A stretch of 64,000 nt of DNA. Origin: Streptomyces sp. NBC_01460. GTDB taxonomy: Bacteria; Actinomycetota; Actinomycetes; Streptomycetales; Streptomycetaceae. The stretch covers positions 6,510,001-6,574,000 of the forward strand of contig NZ_CP109473.1 in NCBI RefSeq assembly GCF_036227405.1. Reading direction: 5' to 3'. The notes beneath the pieces are model-generated. The model was not told the DNA's origin. It saw only the letters and a list, made by a program, of their open reading frames with translations, and ran no database searches. The position numbers and the translations under genes are program-made. This document shows, piece after piece, positions 17,788 through 26,900 of this stretch (within the stretch, counting starts at the first letter, position 1; the number at the start of each line of letters is the position of its first letter).

Positions 17788-17803
17788 TCAGATGTCCCGG
17801 AAG
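17788..17803 (+). repeat. putative att core, left copy (attL)
   Basis: TCAGATGTCCCGGAAG, identical to 35935-35950 and to the last 16 bases of the murA coding strand at 49645-49660. It is followed by arm sequence B, but on its left there is no copy of arm A, as expected for the chromosome side of an integrated element. Confidence 0.75.
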
Positions 17804-17936
17804 GGACCCGTCGCTCAGCTGACCTGCAGGAACGATCGATATCAGCCTCTGACCTGGGGAAATGGCCTTTCGCTTGTTTCACACTTGTGCCCCTTGATGC
17901 GGCCGAAAGTCCCAGGAAAGTCCCAGAGGGCTCCCA
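17804..17936 (+). repeat. att arm B, copy 1
   Basis: Related to 35951-36084 in the same orientation. The best match runs from GACCTGGGGAAATGG to two AGTCCCAG copies ten to eleven bases apart (GAAAGTCCCAGGAAAGTCCC) and ends GGCTCCCA. Tandem short repeats next to a core resemble the arm-type sites of tyrosine recombinases. Confidence 0.7.
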
Positions 17937-18154
17937 AGGAGACCAGGCGTTCTTTCCAGGTCATGCGGGCTGTGCCGCGCGGCGTCTGTCGGCGTGGCGG
18001 CCGCGGGGTACTTCCTGGGGGCAGCCATGGCTGATGTTCCTCTCATGAGAACCATCTGACCCCCTGTCAACATCCTCCGCATCTCGGAGGAACCTCAGGT
18101 GCGCCGGGGCCGTCAGGGCAGCGTGCTCCGGCGGTCCTCGACCACCTCACGCGG

Positions 18155-18340
18155 TCAGTCGATGTCCGGATCGTGGGTCTCTTCGAGTAAACGGCCTGCC
18201 AGGTCGTCGGCCCATTCCAGGGCTCAGGTGCGAAGCGCGGTGATGGTGGAGTCATCGAGCCCGTAGGCGGCGAAGGCTTCGTCGTCGGTCCACTCCGCGC
18301 CGGTGAGATGTGCCTGCAGGTCCTCGCGCTCGAAGAGCAC
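18155..18340 (-). pseudogene. small protein gene with an in-frame stop
   Basis: From a GTG at 18340 the frame reads LFEREDLQAHLTGAEWTDDE, then AFAAYGLDDSTITALRT, a TGA at 18224-18226, then ALEWADDLAGRLLEETHDPD and a final stop at 18155. The acid-rich text on both sides of the stop reads as one protein of about 61 residues, so the TGA is probably a mutation. The family is unknown. It lies between the left att site and the Rieske gene. Confidence 0.5.
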
Positions 18341-18437
18341 CAGGCGTGACGGAGCGCCTGACGCCCCGCCGTCATCCGAACCGCCCCGTCCTCCCGTCCG
18401 GCGAGGCCCCCGCCCCCGGCTTCTCGGAGCGGCCAGG

Positions 18438-19532
18438 CTACGTCACCCTGCTCTCCGCTTCCCCCGCCGCTCCCCGCATCACTGACGACGGCACCCGCGC
18501 CCGCAGCCGGTCCGGCGGGTAGAACTGCCGGGCCCAGTGGCGGAACGGGCCGATCGGGCCGTCGCCGCGGGCCAGCCGGGGCGGAGACACGTACCGCTTC
18601 GTCGCCCAGACCGGGAAGTCCTGGGACACGAAAGCGCAGTTGCCCCGGAACATCACACCCGCCAGCAGCCGGTGTGCCGAGCCGCTCACCCAGCGGGCCA
18701 GCGGGGCCGGGAGGGCGGCCGGCTCGGCCACCTCGAAGCGGCTCGTCTGGCGCAGCTGGAAAGCCGCGGGCGCGATCATCGTGGTCGTGTATACGGCACA
18801 GGTGCGCACCCCGAACCGAGGGAGCGCCGTGCACACGTGCACCCGGCTGATCCCGTTGCCCTCCAACATCACCTCCAGCGGACTCGCGCCCAGCAGCGGC
18901 ACCCGCTCCTCGGAGCGCACCGAGATCCGGAAGGACCGCCCCTCGAAGACCGCCGGCTCGGCTACCTCCGACGCGCCCCAGCCGTGCAGCGGCGTGAAGT
19001 GCCCGATGTCCACCGTGTTCTCGACCACGTCCTGGCTGTGTCCCGCCATCTCCCACGCGGTCAACCGTGGCGCCCGCGTCCCGAGCGTGTGCCAGGGCGT
19101 GAGCTCCCAGTCCGGCGCCCGCCCGTCGTGGTGCCGCCACACGAAGACGGCGCCGTCGACCTCGCGCACCGGCAACAGGGTCAGATCCGAGGACGGCGGC
19201 GGGGGCGTGCCGTACCCCGTCCGCGTGCAGGCGCCGTCCGGGCCGAAGGCGAAGCGGTGGAAGGAGCACAGCAGTTCGTCGCCCTCCAGCGCGCCGAGCC
19301 CGAGGTGCGCCCCCAGGTGCGGGCAGTACGGGCGGACCGCCCGCACCTCGCCGTCGCGGAGCCGGTAGAGCACCACGTCCTCGCCCTGGAGCGGCCGGGT
19401 CAGCAGCGCCCCCCGCACCACCTCCGAGGAGAACGCCACCGAGAACCAGCCGTCGGGGTACGGCAGGACTGGCTCGTGCGCGTCGGCCGGGCTCGGGCCC
19501 TCCGTGAGCGCCCGGGTGTGGCCGCGCCTCAC
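18438..19532 (-). CDS. Rieske non-haem iron oxygenase in the PTM cluster
   Basis: 364 residues. Rieske [2Fe-2S] motif: Cys70-x-His72 (YCPHLGAH) and Cys89-x2-His92 (LCSFHRFAF). The catalytic domain has the mononuclear iron triad pattern D-x2-H-x4-H in ENTVDIGHFTPLHGW (Asp175, His178, His183), closest in style to steroid 9-alpha-hydroxylase (KshA)-type enzymes. Such enzymes hydroxylate or desaturate with O2 and need a separate reductase, which is not in the cluster. The GTG start overlaps the upstream stop by four bases (GTGA). It is the last gene of the PTM operon, in the slot where a cytochrome P450 (FtdF/IkaD type) is usual, so it is the likely late tailoring enzyme of this macrolactam. Confidence 0.9.
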   Translation of the reverse strand: MRRGHTRALTEGPSPADAHEPVLPYPDGWFSVAFSSEVVRGALLTRPLQGEDVVLYRLRDGEVRAVRPYCPHLGAHLGLGALEGDELLCSFHRFAFGPDGACTRTGYGTPPPPSSDLTLLPVREVDGAVFVWRHHDGRAPDWELTPWHTLGTRAPRLTAWEMAGHSQDVVENTVDIGHFTPLHGWGASEVAEPAVFEGRSFRISVRSEERVPLLGASPLEVMLEGNGISRVHVCTALPRFGVRTCAVYTTTMIAPAAFQLRQTSRFEVAEPAALPAPLARWVSGSAHRLLAGVMFRGNCAFVSQDFPVWATKRYVSPPRLARGDGPIGPFRHWARQFYPPDRLRARVPSSVMRGAAGEAESRVT

Positions 19533-20584
19533 AGCTCGACCAGCACCTTGCCGAAGGACGCCGCGCGGTCGGTGTACAGGCTGCGGTAGGCGACGGGAAT
19601 GGAGTCGAAGCCGTGGTGCACGGTCTGCTGGTAGCGGATCTCGCCGGCGCGCACCAGCGGCCCCAGCTCGGCGTGCAGCGCCGCCCACTTGTCCTCGGTG
19701 AACCACTCCAGCGCGAAGATCCCGCGGATCGTCGTGCGCGGGAACATGATGTACGGCAGCAGCCGGGGCCCGGTCCACTCGCCGCCGACCTGGCTCGCCC
19801 ACTGCCAGCACACCGCGACCCGGCTGTCCACGGTGAGCATCGTGAAGACGGCGTCGGTCATGACCCCGCCGAGGTTGTCGAAGTACCGGTCGACGCCGCC
19901 AGGAGCCGCCTTCGACAGGTCCTCGCTGAGCTGCGCAGGGTCCCCGCCGTGCCGGAAGACGACGACGGCGTCGAAGCCGAGCGCCGTCAGCCGCGCCGCC
20001 TTCTCCGGCGAACCGGTCGTGCCCACCACCCGCGCGCCCGCCCGCTTCGCCAGCTGCCCGACCAGCGTGCCGATCGCGCCGGACGCGCCGCTGATCAGGA
20101 CCGTGTCGCCGGTTCGTACGGCCAGGAAGGTGGTGAGGGCGCCCCACGCGGTCATCCCGGCGCCGCCGAGGATGCCGAGCGCGGTACTCAGCGGCAGCGC
20201 CTCGTCGTAGTGGGCCGGGTCCAGCTTCCGGTACGCGGGGAAGACCATCGGGAACGTGCCGGTCTGCCACAGCGCCCCCGCGCCGTTACTGACCAGGTGG
20301 GTGCGCCAGCCGCCGAAGCCCTGCACGAGGTCCCCGACGCCGAACATCGCCCGCGGTCCGGCCGCCAGCACCTCCATGATCGAGTCGGCGCCCATGTGGT
20401 CGCCCATCGGGGTGTCCAGGGCGATCCCGTGGAGGTACGGGTCGACGGAGACGTACCGCGTGCGCAGCAGCATCTCGTCCTCGGCCAGGTCGGTGTCGAG
20501 CTCCTCCACCACCTTCACGTACATCCGGTCCACGTCCGGCACGCCGTCGTTGTGCTCGCTGACGATCCACTTCTCGGTCTTCAC
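19529..20584 (-). CDS. ftdE: MDR-family NAD(P)H reductase, FtdE/IkaC type
   Basis: 351 residues of the zinc-independent medium-chain dehydrogenase/reductase group (quinone-oxidoreductase/prostaglandin-reductase-like): GILGGAGMTAWGAL, the Rossmann motif SGASGAIGTLVGQLAKRAGA and VDRYFDNLGGVMTD. In PTM pathways this enzyme closes a carbocycle by hydride transfer (IkaC makes the inner five-membered ring of ikarugamycin; its relatives form the six-membered ring in 5-5-6 systems). GTG start at 20584, overlapping the stop of the preceding gene by four bases. Confidence 0.9.
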   Translation of the reverse strand: MKTEKWIVSEHNDGVPDVDRMYVKVVEELDTDLAEDEMLLRTRYVSVDPYLHGIALDTPMGDHMGADSIMEVLAAGPRAMFGVGDLVQGFGGWRTHLVSNGAGALWQTGTFPMVFPAYRKLDPAHYDEALPLSTALGILGGAGMTAWGALTTFLAVRTGDTVLISGASGAIGTLVGQLAKRAGARVVGTTGSPEKAARLTALGFDAVVVFRHGGDPAQLSEDLSKAAPGGVDRYFDNLGGVMTDAVFTMLTVDSRVAVCWQWASQVGGEWTGPRLLPYIMFPRTTIRGIFALEWFTEDKWAALHAELGPLVRAGEIRYQQTVHHGFDSIPVAYRSLYTDRAASFGKVLVEL

Positions 20585-22239
20585 GGGGTCGCTCCTGCGG
20601 GTTCGATGAGTTGTACGGGGAGAGGGGCGCTGCCGTCGACGGAGGCGGTGAACGGCCGCCCGTCGTCGCGGCAGACGAAGTGCATGACGTGCCGTCCCGA
20701 GGCCGCGGCCCGGATCAGGCCGCCGGTGGTGGCCCAGACGCCGGACAGATAGAAGTCCGCGAGCCCCGGCAGTCCCGGACCGTGTCGCTTGACCTCCTGC
20801 TCCACGGTCTCGCCGCTGTCCACGAACGGCTGCCAGCCGAGCACCGTGCCGTCGTAGTTGCCGGTGTAGCGGACCTGGGTGAGCGGGGTGGACACGTCCC
20901 GCACCACGATCGCGTCCCGCAGCCCGGGGTGCCGCTCGTCGAGGAAGTCCACGATCGTGTCCCGCACCTGCCGCTTGGCCCGCTGGTAGTCGCGCCCGCG
21001 CCCGACCGGCAGCGTGTGCAGCTCCTCGCCGCGGCGGATCCGGGTGAACTGCTCGGGACCGGTGCTCAGCTCCCTCCACGGCGCGATGTCGCAGAAGTAC
21101 GTGGCGTACACCACGGAGGTGCCCGGCGGCGACAGCTCCGGGTAGTGGCGGCTGCGGAACTGCACGTTGACGCTGGGGTGCCGGATGCCGGTGAGCCGTT
21201 CCGCGACCGCGTCCTCCAGGAGGTACGTGGTGCAGGGCTCGCCGTCCGGGAAGGGCCGGCGCAGCCCCAGGAAGACCGTGAGGTAGCCGGGGAAGACCAT
21301 GTCGGGTTCCGCGATGGTCCGGGTGTACAGCTCCCGGTACGTGTCGGTGAGGTAGCGGCCCTTCAGCAGGTCGAGGAGCGTGGTGCGCCCGTCGCAGGCG
21401 GAGACCACGATGTCCGCCCGCAGCTCCGTGCCGTCGCTCAGCCGGACCCCGGCCGCCCGGTCGTTCTCCACCAGGATCTCCACGACCCTGGCGTTGTAGA
21501 TGACCTCGCCGCCGAGCCCCCGGTAGCGCTCCTCGACCGAGCGGGCCAGGCCCAGCGAGCCGCCCTCGGGGACACCGGCCGAGGCGTCGGCGTGCGCCGC
21601 GAGCTGGAAGTAGAACGGCAGCACGGGGAAGTTGGGATGCTTCTCGTACAGGATGAAGTTGAACGCCTCGCGCAGCAGCGGGTCCTGGAAGCGCTGCGAG
21701 TAGTCCCGCATCAGCGTGCCGATGGAGCGCCGGATCACGTTGAAGTAGGGGACCAGGGACGCCAGCATCCGCCAGCGCTCCAGGCGGCCCATGAGCCCGA
21801 CCGGGGTGAGGAACGGGTAGCGGGCCAGTGCCTTGCGGAAGGTCCGCAGCCCGGCGCAGAAGTCGCGGATCACCCGGGCGTCGCCGGGGGAGAGTGCGAG
21901 CAGGTGCGCTTCGAGGCGGTCCGGATCGGAGTAGAAGTGGACCGCCCGCCCGTCCCGGCCGCGCACCGTGTTGAACACGTCGAAGTTGCGCATCCGCTTG
22001 CCCTGGAGCGCGCCGAGCTCCAGCCAGATCTGGTGCATCTCGTTGCCCGGCCCGCTGCCGAGCAGCCAGCTCACACAGGAGTCGAGGGTGAAGTCGCCCC
22101 GGTCCCAGGCCGTGCAGGAGCCGCCCGGGATCTCGTGCATCTCCAGCACCCTGCTGCGATAGCCGTTCATCTGGGCGTAGCAGCCGGTGGAGAGCCCGCC
22201 GAGCCCTCCGCCGACGATCAGCATGGTCCTTCTGGTCAT
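20581..22239 (-). CDS. ftdD: FAD-dependent phytoene-desaturase-like cyclase, FtdD type
   Basis: 552 residues. N-terminal dinucleotide-binding motif LIVGGGLGGLSTGCYAQMNG, then LEMHEIPGGSCTAWDRGDF, and the C-terminal CrtI/NAD(P)-binding Rossmann ending with SGVWATTGGLIRAAASGRH. In PTM clusters two such enzymes act on the polyene to form the first carbocycles. It shares clear sequence identity with its upstream neighbour, so the pair arose by duplication. ATG start at 22239 overlapping the upstream TGA (ATGA). Confidence 0.9.
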   Translation of the reverse strand: MTRRTMLIVGGGLGGLSTGCYAQMNGYRSRVLEMHEIPGGSCTAWDRGDFTLDSCVSWLLGSGPGNEMHQIWLELGALQGKRMRNFDVFNTVRGRDGRAVHFYSDPDRLEAHLLALSPGDARVIRDFCAGLRTFRKALARYPFLTPVGLMGRLERWRMLASLVPYFNVIRRSIGTLMRDYSQRFQDPLLREAFNFILYEKHPNFPVLPFYFQLAAHADASAGVPEGGSLGLARSVEERYRGLGGEVIYNARVVEILVENDRAAGVRLSDGTELRADIVVSACDGRTTLLDLLKGRYLTDTYRELYTRTIAEPDMVFPGYLTVFLGLRRPFPDGEPCTTYLLEDAVAERLTGIRHPSVNVQFRSRHYPELSPPGTSVVYATYFCDIAPWRELSTGPEQFTRIRRGEELHTLPVGRGRDYQRAKRQVRDTIVDFLDERHPGLRDAIVVRDVSTPLTQVRYTGNYDGTVLGWQPFVDSGETVEQEVKRHGPGLPGLADFYLSGVWATTGGLIRAAASGRHVMHFVCRDDGRPFTASVDGSAPLPVQLIEPAGATP

Positions 22240-23921
22240 TCGGCCACCGCCGCCTTCCCGGCGTCGCCCCGCTGTTCGAGTCGTGGCAGCCGGCCCAGCT
22301 TCCCGGGATGCCACGGCCCGGCACCCTCGCTCGGCCAGGCCCGGAACTCCCGGCCCAGCTCGTCGCAGAGGAACTGGACCGCGTACCGGCCGCTGGTCGC
22401 GGCCCGGATCAGGCCGCCCATCCCGGTCCACTGCCCGGCCATCGAGAAGCCGCTCAGCCCCGGCAGCCGCATCCGGTCCCGGTCCACCAGCGCGGTCGAC
22501 ACGTCGTCGGCCTCGGAGAACGCCTTCCAGGCCAGGATGCTGCCGTAGGTGTTGCCGGTGTACCGCTCCGTCGTGGCCGGCGTCGCCACGTCCACCAGCT
22601 CGATCCGCTCCTCGAGGCCCGGATGACGCTCGGCCAGGAAGCCCCGCAGGAAGTCGACGACCTCCTGCTTGCGCTCCCGGTACGCCCGCCGGTCCGCCTT
22701 CCGCAGATCCTGCCAGGACCGGTGGTCGGTGAAGTACGTGCAGTGCAGCACCGACTTCCCGGCCGGCGCGAAGCCGTCGGCGTAGTCGGACCGCCGCTGC
22801 ACCACCAGACTGTGCTGGAGGCTCCCCGGCAGCGCCGCGCCCCGCTCCGGACCGAGGAGGTACGTGGTGCTGTGTGGCTCACCGGCGGGCAACGGGCCGT
22901 CGATCCCGACGAACGCGGAGACCACCGCCGGGTACAGGTTGTCCGGCCGGTCCAGCAGCTCCGTGTACAGCCGCTCGGTGCGCGGGCTGCTCCACCGCCC
23001 CTCCAGCAGCCGGTCCAGCACCGTCGGCCCGTCGCAGGCGGCGATCACATGGTCGGCGAAGTGCTCCTGCCCGTCCCGCAGCCGTACGCCGACCGCCCGC
23101 CCGTCCTCGACGAGGATCCGCTCCACCCGGGCGCGGTAGCCGATGTGCCCGCCGAGCCCCGTGTACCGCTCCTCCACCGACCGGGCCAGACCCAGCGAAC
23201 CACCCTCCGGGAAGCCCGCGTTGCCGTTGAAGGCGCAGGACATCGTGAAGAGGAAGGGGAGCAGCGGGAAGCCGGTCAGCTCTTGGAGGAACATGTTCGG
23301 GAACGCCTGGCGCAGCAGCGGGTCCTCGAAGCGGTCCGCGAACCGGCGCATCGGCGTGGCTGCGGTGCGCCAGTACAGCCGGAACGCCGGCAGGATCGCG
23401 AGCAGCGTTCGCGCCTTCTCCGTCAGGGACTTCAGCGGCGGCGGCTTCAGCTCCCAGTGCGGGGCGAGCCCCGCGAAGCGCCTGAGGTCCCGGCAGAACG
23501 CCCGGATCAGGCGCTCGTCGCCGGGCGAGAGCTCCAGCAGGTGCTTCTGGAGCCGGTCCGGGTCGTTGTAGAACGTGACGGACCGGCCGTCCTCCGTCAC
23601 CACCCGGTTGAACTGGTCGAAATGGGCGATCCGCTTCCCGTCCAGCGCCCCGAGCTCGCGCCACACGTCGTTCGCCCCGGTCCCGGGTGCCGTGCCGATC
23701 AGCCAGTCGATGCAGTAGTCGAAGAGGTAGCCCTGCCGAGCCCAGGCGGTGCAGCAGCCCCCTGGCAGCACGTGCTTCTCGAAGATCCGGCTCTCCAGCC
23801 CACTCATCTGCGCGTAGCAGCCGGCCGCCAGACCCGACATACCCGCGCCGATGATGATCACCCGGGGCCGTCCGCCGGGAGGCCGGGCCTCCCAACGGTG
23901 CCCGCCGTCACGCACGCCCAT
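22236..23921 (-). CDS. ftdC: FAD-dependent phytoene-desaturase-like cyclase, FtdC type
   Basis: 561 residues with the same layout as the next gene: IIIGAGMSGLAAGCYAQMSG, FEKHVLPGGCCTAWARQGY, GGSLGLARSVEERYTGLGG and a C-terminal GQWTGMGGLIRAATSGRYA. The ATG at 23921 is chosen because GGGAGG lies eight bases upstream; GTG 23930 and 23915 are alternatives. The start lies 14 bases inside the end of the PKS-NRPS gene, so translation is coupled. Two FAD enzymes plus one MDR reductase is the gene set of 5-5-6 type PTMs (pactamide, frontalamide, HSAF) rather than the 5-6-5 ikarugamycin set; the ring system is inferred from this only. Confidence 0.9.
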   Translation of the reverse strand: MGVRDGGHRWEARPPGGRPRVIIIGAGMSGLAAGCYAQMSGLESRIFEKHVLPGGCCTAWARQGYLFDYCIDWLIGTAPGTGANDVWRELGALDGKRIAHFDQFNRVVTEDGRSVTFYNDPDRLQKHLLELSPGDERLIRAFCRDLRRFAGLAPHWELKPPPLKSLTEKARTLLAILPAFRLYWRTAATPMRRFADRFEDPLLRQAFPNMFLQELTGFPLLPFLFTMSCAFNGNAGFPEGGSLGLARSVEERYTGLGGHIGYRARVERILVEDGRAVGVRLRDGQEHFADHVIAACDGPTVLDRLLEGRWSSPRTERLYTELLDRPDNLYPAVVSAFVGIDGPLPAGEPHSTTYLLGPERGAALPGSLQHSLVVQRRSDYADGFAPAGKSVLHCTYFTDHRSWQDLRKADRRAYRERKQEVVDFLRGFLAERHPGLEERIELVDVATPATTERYTGNTYGSILAWKAFSEADDVSTALVDRDRMRLPGLSGFSMAGQWTGMGGLIRAATSGRYAVQFLCDELGREFRAWPSEGAGPWHPGKLGRLPRLEQRGDAGKAAVAE

Positions 23922-26900
23922 CCGCGGCACCTCCCGCCAGCAGCGCCCGGACCAGCTCCGCGTTCCCGTCGAGGAACGAGCCGTCGAGCATCTCGGCGTG
24001 CCGCCCGTGCCCCTCGCGTACGGTGCACCCGGCGGCGGTGACCCCGTGCCAGCCGCCGGGCTCGTCCGCCGCGAAGCGGAGCAGCTTCTCCTGGTCGGAG
24101 ATCACCGCGATCGGCGCGCCGAGCACACCGAGCGACGGGTGAGCACCGCAGTGCGCCAGGTACTCGCGGGCCTGCTCCACGGTCTCCCGGGCGACGATCT
24201 CGGAACCGGTGTGCCGCCGCAGGTGCTCCGCGAGCTCCGCCTCGAACTCGGCCAGGTGCTCCTCGCCGAGGGCGACGGCCTCGGCGATCCGGTACGAGTC
24301 CATGATCAGCACGAGGTCCACCGCGCGGCCCCGCCGCTCCAGCTCCCCGGCGATCTCGAACGCGAGGTTGCCGCCGAGGGAGTAACCGAACAGCGTGTAC
24401 GGCCCGCCCGGGTGCAGCTCCTCGGCCAGATCCGCGTACCGGGCCGCCTTGTCCGGACCCGACAGGTAGTTGAACGCGGCGAAGCGGTGCTCGGGCAGCC
24501 GCGCCGCGAGCTGCCGGTACACCAGCCCGTGCCCGCCCGCGGGCGGCAGGCAGAACACCGTCGCCGCCGGATCCGCGCCCGGGTTGAACCACAGGTACGG
24601 CTCGGCGCCGGGCAGCCGCCCGGTGACGACGTCCTCCAGGGTGCGGGCCATGCCGTGCAGGGTGCTGGTCTGGAACAGCCGCCCGACCGGCACGGACGCG
24701 TTGAACTCGGTCCGCAGGTGGTGGATCAGCTCGATCAGCTTGATCGAGCTGCCGCCCGCATCGAAGAAGTCGTCCCGCAGCCCCGGCCGCTCCAGCCCGA
24801 GCAGCGACCGCCAGTGCGCCGCCATCCGCGTCTCGTACAGCGTCACCGGCGGTTCGTACCTCTCCGGTCCCGCCTCCGCGCGCGGCTCCGGCAGCGCGCC
24901 GGGATCGACCTTGCCGTTCGCGGTCAGCGGCAGCGCGGACAGCTCCGTGAAGTGCGCCGGGATCAGATACGTCGGCAGCTGCTCCGCGAGGTGGCGGCGC
25001 AGCTCCCGGGCGTCGGCCACCGCGCCCGGCGCGGGCACGCAGTAGGCGCACAGCACGTTCTCGCCCGTCTCGTCCCGCCGTACCGCCACGCACACCTGCG
25101 CCAGCTCGGGCCGGGCAGCCAGCCGCGCCTCGATCTCCCCGGTCTCCACCCGGTGGCCGCGCACCTTCACCTGCCCGTCGGCCCGCCCGAGGAGGTGCAG
25201 CACCCCCTCCGCGTCCCAGTGCCCGAGGTCCCCCGTCCGGTACAGCCGTACGGGTTCGCCGCCCGGTTCGAGGGTCACGAACCGCTCGGCCGTCCGCTCC
25301 GGATCGCCCAGGTAGCGGTCGGCGACGCCGGCGCCGCCGATCCACAGCTCACCGGCCACCCCCGGCGGCACCGGCTCGCCGTGCCGGTCGAGGACGTACA
25401 GTTCGCTGTTGGGCAGCGGCCGGCCGACCGGCACCATCCGGCCCGGCTCCAGCCCCTCCGCCGGCCCCTCGTAGTAGGCGCTGTCGATGGTGGCCTCGGT
25501 CAGCCCGTACGAGTTGACCACCCGGGTCCCCGGCCCGCACAGCGCGACGAGCCTCCGGTGCTCGCTCGCCCGCCAGGCGTCCGAGCCGACGATCACCAGG
25601 CGCATGAACTCCAGGCCCAGCCCCTCCCGCTCGCAGTGCGCCAGCAGCCCGCGCGCCACCGACGGCACGAACTCGCCGCAGTCCACGCCCTCCGCGCGCA
25701 TGGTCCGGTAGAGCCGCGCAGTGTCGAAGAGGAGGTCCCGGTCGACGAGGACCAGCGTCCCGCCCGAACACAGCGCCCGGACCAGGTCCCCGGTGAACAC
25801 GTCGAAGGAGACGCCCGCCATCTGCAGGTGCACCCGGACGTCGGTGTCCAGCCGGTACTCCTGCTGCCAGGCGACGAACACCGAGGCCAGGTTGCGGTGG
25901 CTGACCCGCACCGCCTTGGGGCGGCCGGTGGAACCCGAGGTGTGGATCACGTATGCCGTCTGGTCGAGGCCCACGGCCGGCTCCGGCCGCTCCTCGGTCC
26001 CCGGCCGGTCCAGCTCGTCGAGGGTGACCGGCCGTCCCGGCAGCCGGGCCGCCTGGCCCCGCCGCCCGTCGGTCAGAACCAGCTTGGCCCCGGCGTTCTC
26101 CATCAGCTCGGCCAGCCGCTCCGCCGGGTGGTCCGGGTCCAGCGGCAGATACGCGCCCCCGGCCCGCCACACCGCGAGCAGCGCGATCACCAGCTCCGGC
26201 GACTTCGCAAGATGCACCGCCACCACCGTCCCGGCGCCGACGCCGCGTTCGCGCAGCGAGGCCGCCACGCGCCGCGAGCGCTGGTCCAGCTCCCGGTAGC
26301 CGAGCCGCCGCCCGCCCGGCACGGACACCGCGACCGCCTCCGGGAACTGCGCGGCGATCTTCCCGATCAGCTCGTGCACCGGCACGTCGTGGTCGAGCCG
26401 TCGGCCGACGCCGCCGAACCCGGTGACGATCCGCTCCCGCTCCCCGGCCCCCAGCATCGGCAGCCGTCCCGCCGGGCGCTCGCCCTCCGCGCGGGTCAGG
26501 CCGTCGAGGAGGTTCCGGTAGTGCGCGGCCATCCGACGCACCGTCGCCGCGTCGAACAGGTCGGTGTTGTACTTCAGCACGCAGTGGAAGCGCCCGTCGG
26601 ACCGGTCCTCGTACGCGGACAGCGTGACATCGAACTGCCCCTCTTCCTCCGGGAGTTCGATGTACTCCAGCGTGTACCCGAAGCGCTCCACGGCCACCTT
26701 GTGGGTGAGCAGGATGAACATCGCCTGGAAGACCGCCGAGCGGCTCGGGTCGTGCTGGAGGCCCAACTGCTCCACGAGCAGCACGAACGGGTACTCCTGA
26801 TTGTCGAGGCCCCCGAGGACCGTGTCCCGCACCCGGCCCAGTAGCTCGGCCACCGACGGCTCCCCGGCCAGGCTCACGTGCAGCGGCAGCGGATTGACGA

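Noticed and set aside
22236..23921. Carotenoid cluster based on phytoene-desaturase-like proteins
   Set aside because: No phytoene synthase, GGPP synthase or lycopene cyclase is present, and the order with PKS-NRPS, MDR and sterol desaturase is that of PTM clusters.
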